Below are positions 1 through 9,218 of a stretch of DNA of 64,000 nt, piece after piece (the stretch's first letter is position 1; every line of letters begins with the position of its first letter). The stretch covers positions 5,385,500 to 5,449,499 of the forward strand of contig NC_045149.1 in assembly GCF_008831285.2 (NCBI RefSeq), given 5' to 3'. The translations under genes were made by a program, and so were the position numbers. Source of the DNA: Nymphaea colorata. Taxonomy: Eukaryota; Streptophyta; Magnoliopsida; Nymphaeales; Nymphaeaceae. Below the pieces are notes generated by a model. It was given only the letters and a program-made list of their open reading frames with translations, was not told where the DNA came from and made no database searches.

Positions 1-1554
1 CTACTACGAGTGTGCTTGCCAAGTTGATAAGTCTCACATTGAAAAATATCTGGGACTGAGACATTAGGCAAGATAGAACGGAGCTTCAGCGCTGAAGGAT
101 GACCAAGCCTGAGATGCCAGTGGAAGAATGTAGACTCTGATGTAGAGGATGTAACAGCAAGACCCATAGGAGCCGGCATGATGTAAACGCCCCCTTTCTC
201 ATAGCCGCCACCAATCTACTTCCCAGTTTGTAAGTCTTGAAATGAGCATGAACCAGGGTCAAAAATAATGCTACAGTGTAAATCAGTAATCAACTGTTTG
301 ACGGAAAGCAAATGAGATGGAAATTCAGGAGCATATAAAACATGTGGAATAGTCATGGACTGAGAAAGCTTCAGATCTCCATAACCCAATATGGGTAACA
401 TTCTACCATCTACAATTTTGACGTGACGTGGCTGAGAGAATCTATGTAAAATAGTAAAAGAACCAGGTCTACTGCAAAAATGTCTTGATGCTCCTGAGTC
501 AATAATCCAAGAGATACCTGATCCAGACGTGGACGTATCCACTGAGAAGGCTCGATCAGTCAAAGCTGTGGAAGCTGAAGCGTGTGAGGCTTTGTGTGCC
601 AAAAACTGTTCATACTCAGATCTGTCAATGCTAACTGTAACTGTCTCTGATACTCTGCTAGACAACGGGCCATCCACAGTAGGAGTGGCAACCTGTGTAG
701 AACCCATAGGAGGATGAGTAAGACTCTTGCCCTGTTTGGTAACCATACCTCTCCCCTGTGACATAGAGGATGGACGACCATGTTTATCCCAACAACGATC
801 CTCCAAGTGTCTCATCTTTCCACAATAGGTGCATTGGAACCTCCCACGACCACCAGTTTCACGACCTATACTTCTTCCTCTTGACACTATAGGCGGTGAC
901 TGACCACGACCACCCCCCACAACAAGCACAGAAGCTGGCATCACATTAGCTGGTTGGGACAAGCTAATAGCCAGACGACTAAGTCTATTGTATGCATCAG
1001 AGAGATCAGGAATTTCATTTCCAGTGAGCATCTGATCTTTGGCAGCGGCATAATCAGGAGAAAGACCAGCAAGAAACTTTGCAACTATGGTAGGTTCAAA
1101 GTGTGACTTATAATAAGATTTGCATGGAGGGCGCAGGAATTTCAGTCGCTCATACATAGCTTTAACTGTTGCAAAGTACTGTGATAGATCTTGGTTCCCT
1201 GTCGGAGATTGTGCAATTCTTCAACTTGAAGGATTTTACTTACATTTTTATCTTGTGAATATGTCTGCCTAAGGAATTCCCACATCTCCTTAGCAGTAGT
1301 ATAGTAAGTAATGGTAGAGGCAATTTGTGGTTGGACGTTATTCATAATCCAAGACATAACCATGTTGTCGTCCTCTTTCCAGGTCATGTACTTCCCTTAC
1401 TTGTCAATAGGTTCATCTTCTTCAATTATGTGCCTCTTTCGATGTCCTTTAACTGACAACATAAAAGACCTGGACCACAGTTCATAATTGTATCCATCTA
1501 ACTTAACAGTAGATCCATAGGAGAAGGGATTTCCAACTCCTTTATGATCATTGC
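1..1554 (-). pseudogene. B1 Copia gag-protease remnant
   Basis: Reading frames at 216-1157 and 1142-1387 encode Gag (YTTAKEMWEFLRQTYSQDKN), a zinc knuckle CTYCGKMRHLEDRC, and the protease motif WIIDSGASRHFCS near 510. The start of the region encodes a pre-integrase HHCC-type stretch. A stop interrupts Gag (IDK-stop-GKYMTW near 1398, where B2 keeps Ser), and a frameshift separates the two frames. It cannot make polyprotein. Confidence 0.85.
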
Positions 1555-1803
1555 TGTTGATAGATTGTGGGTTTCGGGTCCGGATCCATACCCGACCCGC
1601 CTTGTAGCCCGTTTTGGGCTCTACTTAAGTCATGTAACCCTAATCCTTATGAGTTAATGATAATCTTTAGAGAGAGAGAGTCTGGCTGCTAGTGGGCACC
1701 AACTCCTCCTCATTCGTGGTTTTTTCTCCCTCGTGTTGAGGGTTTTCCACGTTACATCGTGATCATTGTTTCTCTTCTTCTTCGTCTTGTTCGTATTTCT
1801 ACA
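1555..1803 (+). repeat. A 5' LTR (249 bp)
   Basis: TGTTGATAG ... TTCTACA, starting TG and ending CA, directly followed by the primer binding site. Confidence 0.95.
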
Positions 1804-2298
1804 TGGTATCAGAGCCGTGAAGTTCCGGCGTTTTTGGTTGTCTTTTGCCCGTGTTAGAGGAGAATCGCCCGACACTGTTCATCGTCTCGCCCGTGCCCGA
1901 CGCTCGTGCCCGAGCGTCGTCTGTCACCCCGCCGCCGTCTCCGCCCAGCGCCGCCCTGATCAACGCCGATCAGGATTCCGCCGTCTCCGCCTAGCGACAA
2001 CCGGCCCAGCGACGCCCTGGTTAGCGCAGCCGCTTCCGCCCAGCGTCGGCCTGCCCAGCGGCGTTCCCGTTCTGCTGCTTCCGCCCAGCGTCGGCCTGCC
2101 CAAACGACGACCTGTCCAGCGGCGGTCTTTTTCCGCCCAACGCCGTGTCCTTTTCCGGCGCCGTGCCGCTCTGCCTGGTCTGTTTCCGCCCAGCGCCGCG
2201 CCGCTTTGCCTGGTTCTGTTTCCTGCTCTCTGTCCGTTTTTTGGTGTTGTATCGTGTGATTGCTTCTTGCTGCCCTTGCTGCCTACTGGTCTGTGATT
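1804..2298 (+). other. A leader: primer binding site and GC-rich repeated untranslated region
   Basis: It begins with the 13-nt complement to plant initiator Met-tRNA. From about 1890 to 2230 the sequence is very GC-rich and repeats variants of CCGCCCAGCG, including two copies of TTCCGCCCAGCGTCGGCC. A 176-codon open frame spans the LTR end and leader and stops at 2294-2296, two bases before the gag ATG; I treat it as non-coding. Confidence 0.7.
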
Positions 2299-5200
2299 AT
2301 GGCAGCCTCTTCCTCGTCAACCGTCAACACCAATCCCACTGAAATAGGGGCTTTTAGAACGGAGAATGTTCCCATGCAGGTCATCACTCTTCGCCTCACC
2401 AAGGATAATTATTTCTCGTGGTCGCCTGCTATGACCATGGGGATTGCTGGCCGTGGTCGCATGGCCTATATTGATGGGAGCAACCCCGAACCAGCAAGAA
2501 CAAGTGATGTGTGGCATACTTGGTTTCTTGAGGATAATCAAGTGAAAACTTGGATTGTCAATTCCGTTTCCGCCGATATTCAGCCCCTTATCCTTCGGAA
2601 GAAGACTGCTAGAGACATGTGGGTGGTCCTCGAGCAAATGTATGGCCAAAAGAAGACCGCAATTCGTACTTACCAAGTAATGAAGACAGTCTATGGCATT
2701 CGACAAGGGACCTCGTCTGTTGCAGAGTACTATGGGGCTTTGAAAGCCAAGTGGGAAGAGCTTGACTATCATTCTGATATTCCTTGGCATTGTCCCCATG
2801 ATCAGGCGCTCTATGTTGCTCATGAATGGGAAAACAGGGTGTTCCTATTTTTAGCAGGTTTAAATGATGAGTTTGAAGGTGTTCGAAGTCAGATTTTGAA
2901 TTCAGGGGAGGTGTCCAGTATTGAAGATGTGTACTCCTGTGTTGAAGCGGAAGAACAGCGAAGGCTTGTTACAAAAGAAGGGAAGAGGGAACTTGTGCCC
3001 TATAACGAGAGATCTGCTCTCGTGAGTCGTGGTCCTGGCGGCCCATCTAGGTCTCTTCGCCGGTGCACTCACTGCAAGAAGACAGGTCACACTGTGGATT
3101 ATTGCTGGGATCTTCATCCAGAAAAGAAGGGGAACAGAGGGAGATCTTTGACTGGGAGAACGCCCGTGTCTGAGGTGCAAGCCTCTAGTGGAGAAAAAGT
3201 CTCCATTTCTGCTGACCAGCTTCGTGAACTAAGGGCTTATTTGGGCAGGCTCGATGTCAACAAGACTGAGACCTCAGAGGGAACTACAGCTAATCATGCT
3301 CTTGCAGCTATTGGCAATCAAGGTAACTCTTCTGTGGGGGAATGGATTGTCGATAGTGGTGCTACTCATCACATGACAGGTAACCCAAAATTGTTTCATG
3401 AGTATAAGTTGTCCTCGGGAAGGGAACGTGTTTCTCTTGCAGATGGTTCCTCTACCTGTGTGGCAGGCGAAGGCACTCTGTCCTTGTTGGACAAATTTCA
3501 TGTGCAGGGCGCTTTACATGTTCCCCAGTTTCCTTTAAATCTCTTATCAGTCAGTAGACTTACTAAAGAATTGAATTGTGAACTTATATTCTCTGCCGAT
3601 CGTTGTGTTTTGCAGGACTTGGTGACAGGGAAGAGGATTGGGATTGGTTTAGCTTCTGATGGATTATATCGTCTTCCCATACGTGTGGCTACTGCTCTGT
3701 TGACAGCGATCCGCAAGACAGATAAGAGAAGAGAAGATTGTCTTCAGTCTTTTATGTACTGGCATGAACGTTTTGGGCATTTACCTTTTGGGATTTTGAA
3801 ACATTTGTTTCCAGACTTGTGTTCCTCCTTTGATGTGTCTTCCATTTCTTGTGATGTTTGTCAGTTTGCCAAACATGTGAGGGCTTCGTACCCTCTTTCT
3901 TCTAGTTGTGCTAATGAAGCTTTTTCTCTGATTCACTCTGATGTATGGGGACCTTCGGGCATTCATACCCGTCAAGGTTTCCAGTATTTTATCACTTTCA
4001 TTGATGATTTCTCTCGTGCTACATTTATATACTTGTTAAAAGACCGCAGCGAGGTTCCTCGAATCATCGAGACATTTATTCTTCTTGTGCATACCCAGTA
4101 TGGTGCGAATGTTAAAACTTTCAGGTCCGATAATGCCCGTGAGTACATGTGTCGGCCTGTTGAGGAGTTTCTTAGACAACGGGGGATTGTTCACGAGACA
4201 TCCTGTAGTTACACCCCCCCTCAAAATGGGGTAGCTGAAAGGAAAAATCGTCAACTTCTTAATGTCACCAGGGCTCTTTTGTTTCAGAGAAATCTTCCTA
4301 AACACTATTGGGGTGATGCAGTTCTTACTAGTGCCTATCTTATTAACCGCATGCCCAGTCGTGTTTTGAATGGTAGGACTCCCCACTCGTTGCTTCCTGG
4401 CAGTCGTCCACCATTTCCTCTTCCTCCTCGTGTTTTTGGTTGTGTATGTTTTATCCATGATCACAGTCCAAATGTCAAGAAACTTGATCCTAGGTCTATC
4501 AAAGGTGTCTTTGTTGGATACTCCCCTACGCAAAAAGGATACAAATGTATTGATCCTATTACTGGTCGAGCTTATGTTACGAGGGATGTTACCTTCTTGG
4601 AACATGCCTCTTACTTTGGTGTGAATCCTCTTCAGGGGGAGCAGTCTGTGGGCAGGGAAGAGTATTCTCAGAGACAGGAACTTCAGTTTATAGATTTTTT
4701 GGACTACAAGAAAACAGAATCACTTAATACTGTTGATGTGCCTGAGAATGAGGAAAGGGGTGACAATAGCATTGAGAAGGAAGGCCCTCAGTTGTTTGGA
4801 CAGTTCTACTCTAGACGAGGTACTCGGACAGAGGTGATGACTTGTGATGCTAGATCTACTTCCAATCCCAATGCCACTCCTTCCCTGGATGAACCAAGTC
4901 CTACCGAGGAGACCGTGGAGACCCATGATGAGGTTGAAAAGAAGAATGACGATCTTCCCATTGCCCTGAGAAAGGGTGTCAGGTCATGTACTCAACACCC
5001 TATTGGTAATTTTGTTTCTTATTCCAGACTTGGGAAAGATTACAAGTGTTTTGTTTCTACTCTTTCTTTGGCTGTGATTCCCAGGACTGTCGCTGAAGCT
5101 CAAAGTGACTCCAAGTGGGCCGATGCAATGAAAGAAGAAATAGATGCCCTAAGAAGAAACTTGACATGGGAAGTGGTGAAGATTCCTGAAGCCGCTCACC

Positions 5201-6624
5201 TAGTTGGATCCAAATGGGTGTATACCATCAAGTACAAACCAGATGGGAGTGTTGAAAGATATAAAGCTCGACTTGTGGCCAAGGGATTTAGCCAGAAATA
5301 TGGAATTGATTACTTGGAAACCTTTGCTCCTGTTGCGAAAATGAAGACTGTGAGGGTGGTTATATCCCTAGCTGTGATGAAGGAGTGGAAGATGTATCAA
5401 CTGGATGTTAAGAATGCATTCCTCAATGGTGACCTCGAAGAAGAAGTATATATGCATATGCCTCCAGGATATGAAGAACCAGAAATGTGTTGTAAGCTGA
5501 AAAAGGCATTGTATGGCCTTAAGCAATCGCCTAGAGCGTGGTTTGAACGACTGAGAAGAGTGATGATACGTCATGGATACAAACAAGGAAATGGAGATCA
5601 CACTCTGTTTGTGAAGAAGAAGGAGAGCAAGGTTACTCTCCTGCTCGTCTACGTAGATGACATGATTGTTACTGGAGATGATGAGGAAGAGATTATCAAG
5701 CTAAAAGGGTTACTGGCTACAGAATTCGACCTCAAAGATCTTGGAAAACTAAGGTATTTTCTTGGTATGGAGGTTGCTAGGTCTAGTACTGGTCTTGTAC
5801 TAAACCAAAGGAAATATACATTAGACCTGCTGGAAGAAACTGGTAAATTGGGATGTAGACCTACTCCTACCCCTTTTGACACTGGGCACAAGTTGAGTCT
5901 CAGAGATGGAGAGCCTCTCTGTGAAGAAGACAAGGGAAGATATCAACGTTTGGTTGGGAAGCTAATTTATCTTACCCTCACGAGACCTGATATCACCTTT
6001 GTGGTGAATGTTTTGAGCCAATTCATGCATGCGCCAACCGATGCACATCTGAAGGCTGTGGACAGAGTGCTATGCTACCTGAAGAAAAATCCTGGTAAGG
6101 GACTCCTGTATGTGAAACAAGAGACTGTGGAAATCGAGGGCTATTCTGATGCGGATTGGGCAGGTTGTGGTGATACCAGACGATCCACTACAGGGTACTG
6201 TGTCTACTTGGGAGGAAACCTTGTTGTATGGAGGAGCAAGAGACAGGATGTTTGCTCTAGATCCAGTGCAGAGGCAGAATATAGGGCAGTTGCTATGGGA
6301 GTGTCAGAGTTATTATGGTTGAAGATATTGTTGACTGACATTGGAATAGAGATTGAAGGACCTATGAAGATGTATTGTGATAACAAGTCTGCAATCAACT
6401 TAGCCAACAATCCTGTACTTCACGACAGAACAAAACATGTTGAAATTGATCGTCACTTCATTCGGGAAAGGATTGATGCGAAAGAGTTGATCTTACCTTA
6501 CATGAAGTCTGAAGACCAAACTGCTGATGTTCTGACGAAAGCTCTTCCTTCAGCTTCATTTGAGAGGAATGTATCCAAGTTGGGCATGTTTGATATGTAC
6601 GCCCAACTTGAGGGGGAGTGTTGA
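2299..6624 (+). CDS. A gag-pol polyprotein, Ty1/Copia, intact (1441 aa)
   Basis: Single open frame with Copia domain order. Gag; zinc knuckle CTHCKKTGHTVDYC near residues 255-269; protease WIVDSGATHHM near 348; integrase with the zinc-binding stretch HERFGHL ... CDVCQFAKH near 488-530, then Asp in HSDVWG, Asp in FRSDNAREY and Glu in NGVAERKN; reverse transcriptase with LVYVDDMIVTGDD near 1118; RNase H with SDADWAGC near 1283 and SSAEAEYRA. It ends MYAQLEGEC with the stop inside the 3' LTR. The ATG at 2299 (MAASSSSTVN) is preferred over 2260 because element C starts at the matching codon. Products would form cytoplasmic virus-like particles that reverse-transcribe and integrate the element. 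Confidence 0.96.
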   Translation: MAASSSSTVNTNPTEIGAFRTENVPMQVITLRLTKDNYFSWSPAMTMGIAGRGRMAYIDGSNPEPARTSDVWHTWFLEDNQVKTWIVNSVSADIQPLILRKKTARDMWVVLEQMYGQKKTAIRTYQVMKTVYGIRQGTSSVAEYYGALKAKWEELDYHSDIPWHCPHDQALYVAHEWENRVFLFLAGLNDEFEGVRSQILNSGEVSSIEDVYSCVEAEEQRRLVTKEGKRELVPYNERSALVSRGPGGPSRSLRRCTHCKKTGHTVDYCWDLHPEKKGNRGRSLTGRTPVSEVQASSGEKVSISADQLRELRAYLGRLDVNKTETSEGTTANHALAAIGNQGNSSVGEWIVDSGATHHMTGNPKLFHEYKLSSGRERVSLADGSSTCVAGEGTLSLLDKFHVQGALHVPQFPLNLLSVSRLTKELNCELIFSADRCVLQDLVTGKRIGIGLASDGLYRLPIRVATALLTAIRKTDKRREDCLQSFMYWHERFGHLPFGILKHLFPDLCSSFDVSSISCDVCQFAKHVRASYPLSSSCANEAFSLIHSDVWGPSGIHTRQGFQYFITFIDDFSRATFIYLLKDRSEVPRIIETFILLVHTQYGANVKTFRSDNAREYMCRPVEEFLRQRGIVHETSCSYTPPQNGVAERKNRQLLNVTRALLFQRNLPKHYWGDAVLTSAYLINRMPSRVLNGRTPHSLLPGSRPPFPLPPRVFGCVCFIHDHSPNVKKLDPRSIKGVFVGYSPTQKGYKCIDPITGRAYVTRDVTFLEHASYFGVNPLQGEQSVGREEYSQRQELQFIDFLDYKKTESLNTVDVPENEERGDNSIEKEGPQLFGQFYSRRGTRTEVMTCDARSTSNPNATPSLDEPSPTEETVETHDEVEKKNDDLPIALRKGVRSCTQHPIGNFVSYSRLGKDYKCFVSTLSLAVIPRTVAEAQSDSKWADAMKEEIDALRRNLTWEVVKIPEAAHLVGSKWVYTIKYKPDGSVERYKARLVAKGFSQKYGIDYLETFAPVAKMKTVRVVISLAVMKEWKMYQLDVKNAFLNGDLEEEVYMHMPPGYEEPEMCCKLKKALYGLKQSPRAWFERLRRVMIRHGYKQGNGDHTLFVKKKESKVTLLLVYVDDMIVTGDDEEEIIKLKGLLATEFDLKDLGKLRYFLGMEVARSSTGLVLNQRKYTLDLLEETGKLGCRPTPTPFDTGHKLSLRDGEPLCEEDKGRYQRLVGKLIYLTLTRPDITFVVNVLSQFMHAPTDAHLKAVDRVLCYLKKNPGKGLLYVKQETVEIEGYSDADWAGCGDTRRSTTGYCVYLGGNLVVWRSKRQDVCSRSSAEAEYRAVAMGVSELLWLKILLTDIGIEIEGPMKMYCDNKSAINLANNPVLHDRTKHVEIDRHFIRERIDAKELILPYMKSEDQTADVLTKALPSASFERNVSKLGMFDMYAQLEGEC

Positions 6625-6867
6625 TAGATTGTGGGTTTCGGGTCCGGATCCATACCCGACCCGCCTTGTAGCCCGTTTTGGGCTCTACTTAAGTCATGTA
6701 ACCCTAATCCTTATGAGTTAATGATAATCTTTAGAGAGAGAGAGTCTGGCTGCTAGTGGGCACCAACTCCTCCTCATTCGTGGTTTTTTCTCCCTCGTGT
6801 TGAGGGTTTTCCACGTTACATCGTGATCATTGTTTCTCTTCTTCTTCGTCTTGTTCGTATTTCTACA
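6619..6867 (+). repeat. A 3' LTR (249 bp)
   Basis: Identical by eye to 1555-1803. It supplies the TGA stop of gag-pol within its first six bases. Confidence 0.95.
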
Positions 6868-7698
6868 ATTGCCACCCTTTGGTTTGTTGCTCTCAGCCAT
6901 AATGAACAACAACAGGAATTAAGAACAAGAATACCACGATAAAATTGTGCAACAGCTAGGGCACAGGAAATCAGTCCTATTTATAATCAGTCAGTCATGC
7001 AAAGGAGCTGATAAACAAAGTAGAATTCAGCAACATCACATGCACATCAATAGCCCACAGAAAATAATCATGACCTTCTTCACGAAGACTTCAACAAACA
7101 AAACAGCAAACGGCACAAACCACCTTCACCAATCTGCCTATTGACTGTTACTATTGACTGTATTCTGTAGCAGGAGTTTCAGAGGAAAAAAAAACAGCAA
7201 ACATGCAGACTTTCTTCATGCAGATTTTACCAGACTACATACCTTCAACCACGACATGCCTTCAACTTCATAATTATATAACATAAATAATTACTAGAGG
7301 TAGAAAACATCAAACCCTAGTATCCACAGCGTAAACTTCTGAAGAATACAAATCAGTCATCCATTAACCACGAGATCATTCAAAAAATAGTCTGCCTTTG
7401 ACTGCAACCATCACCCACAACTCTGAAACATGTGTCTTCATATCTCCAATGATCTTCAGACCTTGCAAGGACCAGATCTAGGGCATCTAATCACTACTGA
7501 TCATGTCTTGGCAGTGATGAGATCCCTAATCTCCCATACGATACAGCCCCTTAGGGCAAACTGTTACCCACGGCAGATCTGGACAGAATACTAGAGATGA
7601 AGAGGAAGAGGAAGAAGAAGAGAGAAGGAAGGCATTAGAGGGGAAGACGACCTGCAGCTGGAGTCAGACAGGTCTAGGGAGACGAGGCTCTGATACCA
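6868..7698 (-). pseudogene. B1 gag start and untranslated leader
   Basis: The minus strand opens MAESNKPKGGN at 6899 and is broken at 6872 by the target duplication of A. Upstream, to 7698, is the leader and the primer binding site next to the LTR. About 790 bases here are non-coding leader. Confidence 0.75.
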
Positions 7699-7909
7699 TG
7701 TTAAACGTGGAAGAGAGAGAGAGAGAGAGAGAGATGGGAAAGACATATCTCTTATTATTGTGCCCTAGTCTCTACTTAAAGAGAGATTAGGGCACGTCTA
7801 GAGCTGTTACATAAGGGAGCCTCATAAAGTTGTAAAAAGACAAAAGAAGACTCCAACTTTTAAATAATCAGAAAACTACTACACTTAAAATAAACTTTCT
7901 GATTCAACA
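7699..7909 (-). repeat. B1 5' LTR (211 bp)
   Basis: The plus strand reads TGTTAAACG ... TTCAACA, abutting the primer site. It includes a (GA)n tract and closely resembles the B2 LTR (50695-50749 plus 55866-56025). Confidence 0.85.
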
Positions 7910-8127
7910 CATGACAATCTCTATCTCTCTCTCTATCTCTCACTTTTTAAATGAAATAAAAGGACAAACTTGTAGCCCTTCCTTGAAAAGGGACTAAAAA
8001 GGGGCATCCGGTGATCTCCTTGGAGACCCCATGTATCATTTTCAAACATAAAAACAATTAAAAATAATTGTATCTAAAAGATATATGTAAAATAGTTAAT
8101 CAAATATATATGAAATTATATATATAC

Positions 8128-8167
<40 letters not shown>

Positions 8168-9142
8168 ACTTGTTGCACCCACACCCAAATTTCTTTTGCA
8201 AATTATTGTATCGCACGTGCACGTGCACCTGTGTGACATACGATACAAGAAACATACAGAGAAAATCTCTAGAAGAAAGATTTAAAATGAGACAATCTAA
8301 CCTACACAATATATATAGAACAATTTGAATGTGCTAGCTGTATTATGAACCGTTGGAGCTAGCCAGCAGCTAGCTCCAAGCTGCAAAGAACTGCAGCAGA
8401 AAATTAGAAAAATAAAAATAAAATTTTGCAGATAAATAGTTACAAAATAAACCTATATCTATTGTGTATTTGTCCACAAATATATGTACATACATATTTA
8501 AATGTTCTTATGAACAAGTACATTATATATCGATACATAGTTCTAACAAACCCAATCCCAAAAGTGTCAACATTTTAGGTTGAAAAGTTCCTTTGCTTTA
8601 TATGCTGAAAACGGAGCAAGCAGAGCTGGTTATTATTTTAAGAATGAACTTGCATACGATCAGAGAGTGATTCCAATCAGCATAAAGGGCAAGTATCTAA
8701 TCCAAGTTTGTCAAACATCAAGCTGGAGAAGAGACAGCCAAGCTGACTAGGTGCATCAGCCTAGGCATCCAGGCTACCGCCTAGTTCCAAATCAGGCCTA
8801 GTCTCGCATTTAACTACTGAGCACACACACATGAATCCATATCAAAATTTAATAAATTGTGTGTGTGTGCCAATGCATATTTTTTTGCCCTTTTTTCCTG
8901 TTATGTGAATGTAACCACAAAGTAACAAAAACATAGAATGTAACAAAATTTTGAAAAATTCCAACTAGTTTTTTAAATAACTATAACCCACAAGATATAA
9001 GTTCAAAATTTAAAAACTAAAGCTGGAAAAGCAGATAAATCACTCGGCTACTAACTAAAAGTTACTCACAAGACATAATTGAGCTTCATAAAAAGACACA
9101 ATATGAAGCCAAATCACATGGTAAAATTAATTTGCAACTGAC
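7910..9142. other. MSH4 intron 8 remainder, no gene seen
   Basis: AT-rich intron sequence with a (TG)n run at about 8130-8166 and a CCTAGGC-type repeat patch near 8745-8810 resembling one at 36070-36180. No further exon was recognised. Confidence 0.6.
8130..8166. repeat. (TG)n microsatellite
   Basis: Uninterrupted TG repeat of about 37 bases in MSH4 intron 8. Confidence 0.9.
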
Positions 9143-9218
9143 CAGACAATCCAGACGGGCATTGATAGTTTCCATATCCTTCAATGGCTGCAATAAATTA
9201 GCCCTAAGAAGCCTAGTC
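9143..9218 (-). CDS. MSH4: MSH4 exon 8, last exon in the window
   Basis: After TTTACAG it completes Gly and encodes TRLLRANLLQPLKDMETIN, then ARLDCL, ending at a GTCAGT donor, phase 0. I saw no candidate for the following DELMS-type exon between 9142 and position 1. Confidence 0.9.

Larger units (their letters stand above)
1555..6867 (+). mobile_element. A: complete, apparently young Ty1/Copia retrotransposon
   Basis: 5' LTR 1555-1803, primer site TGGTATCAGAGCC at 1804-1816, leader to 2298, gag-pol 2299-6624, polypurine tract GAGGGGGAG at 6610-6618, 3' LTR 6619-6867. Both LTRs are 249 bp and I read them as identical. A 5-bp target duplication ATTGC flanks it (1550-1554, 6868-6872). It is inserted in the gag of B1 and antisense to MSH4. 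All parts needed for transposition look intact. Confidence 0.96.
1..7909 (-). mobile_element. B1: degenerate Ty1/Copia element, 5' half, interrupted by element A
   Basis: The minus-strand element has its 5' LTR at 7699-7909, a tRNA-iMet-type primer site (complement of TGGTATCAGAGCC) at 7686-7698, a leader, and the gag start at 6899. Gag is cut after about ten codons by element A (1555-6867) and resumes at 1554, running off the left edge in the pre-integrase region. The other family member is B2 at 50.7-64 kb, nearly colinear over the gag-protease region. It lies in MSH4 intron 8 in the same orientation as the gene. Confidence 0.88.

Noticed and set aside
1766-2296. 176-codon open frame upstream of A gag
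   Set aside because: It spans the LTR end and GC-rich leader, is repeat-derived and arginine/proline/serine-rich, and C has no equivalent frame.
7910-9142. MSH4 exon 9
   Set aside because: No stretch resembling DELMSNEQLFF with splice borders was found.
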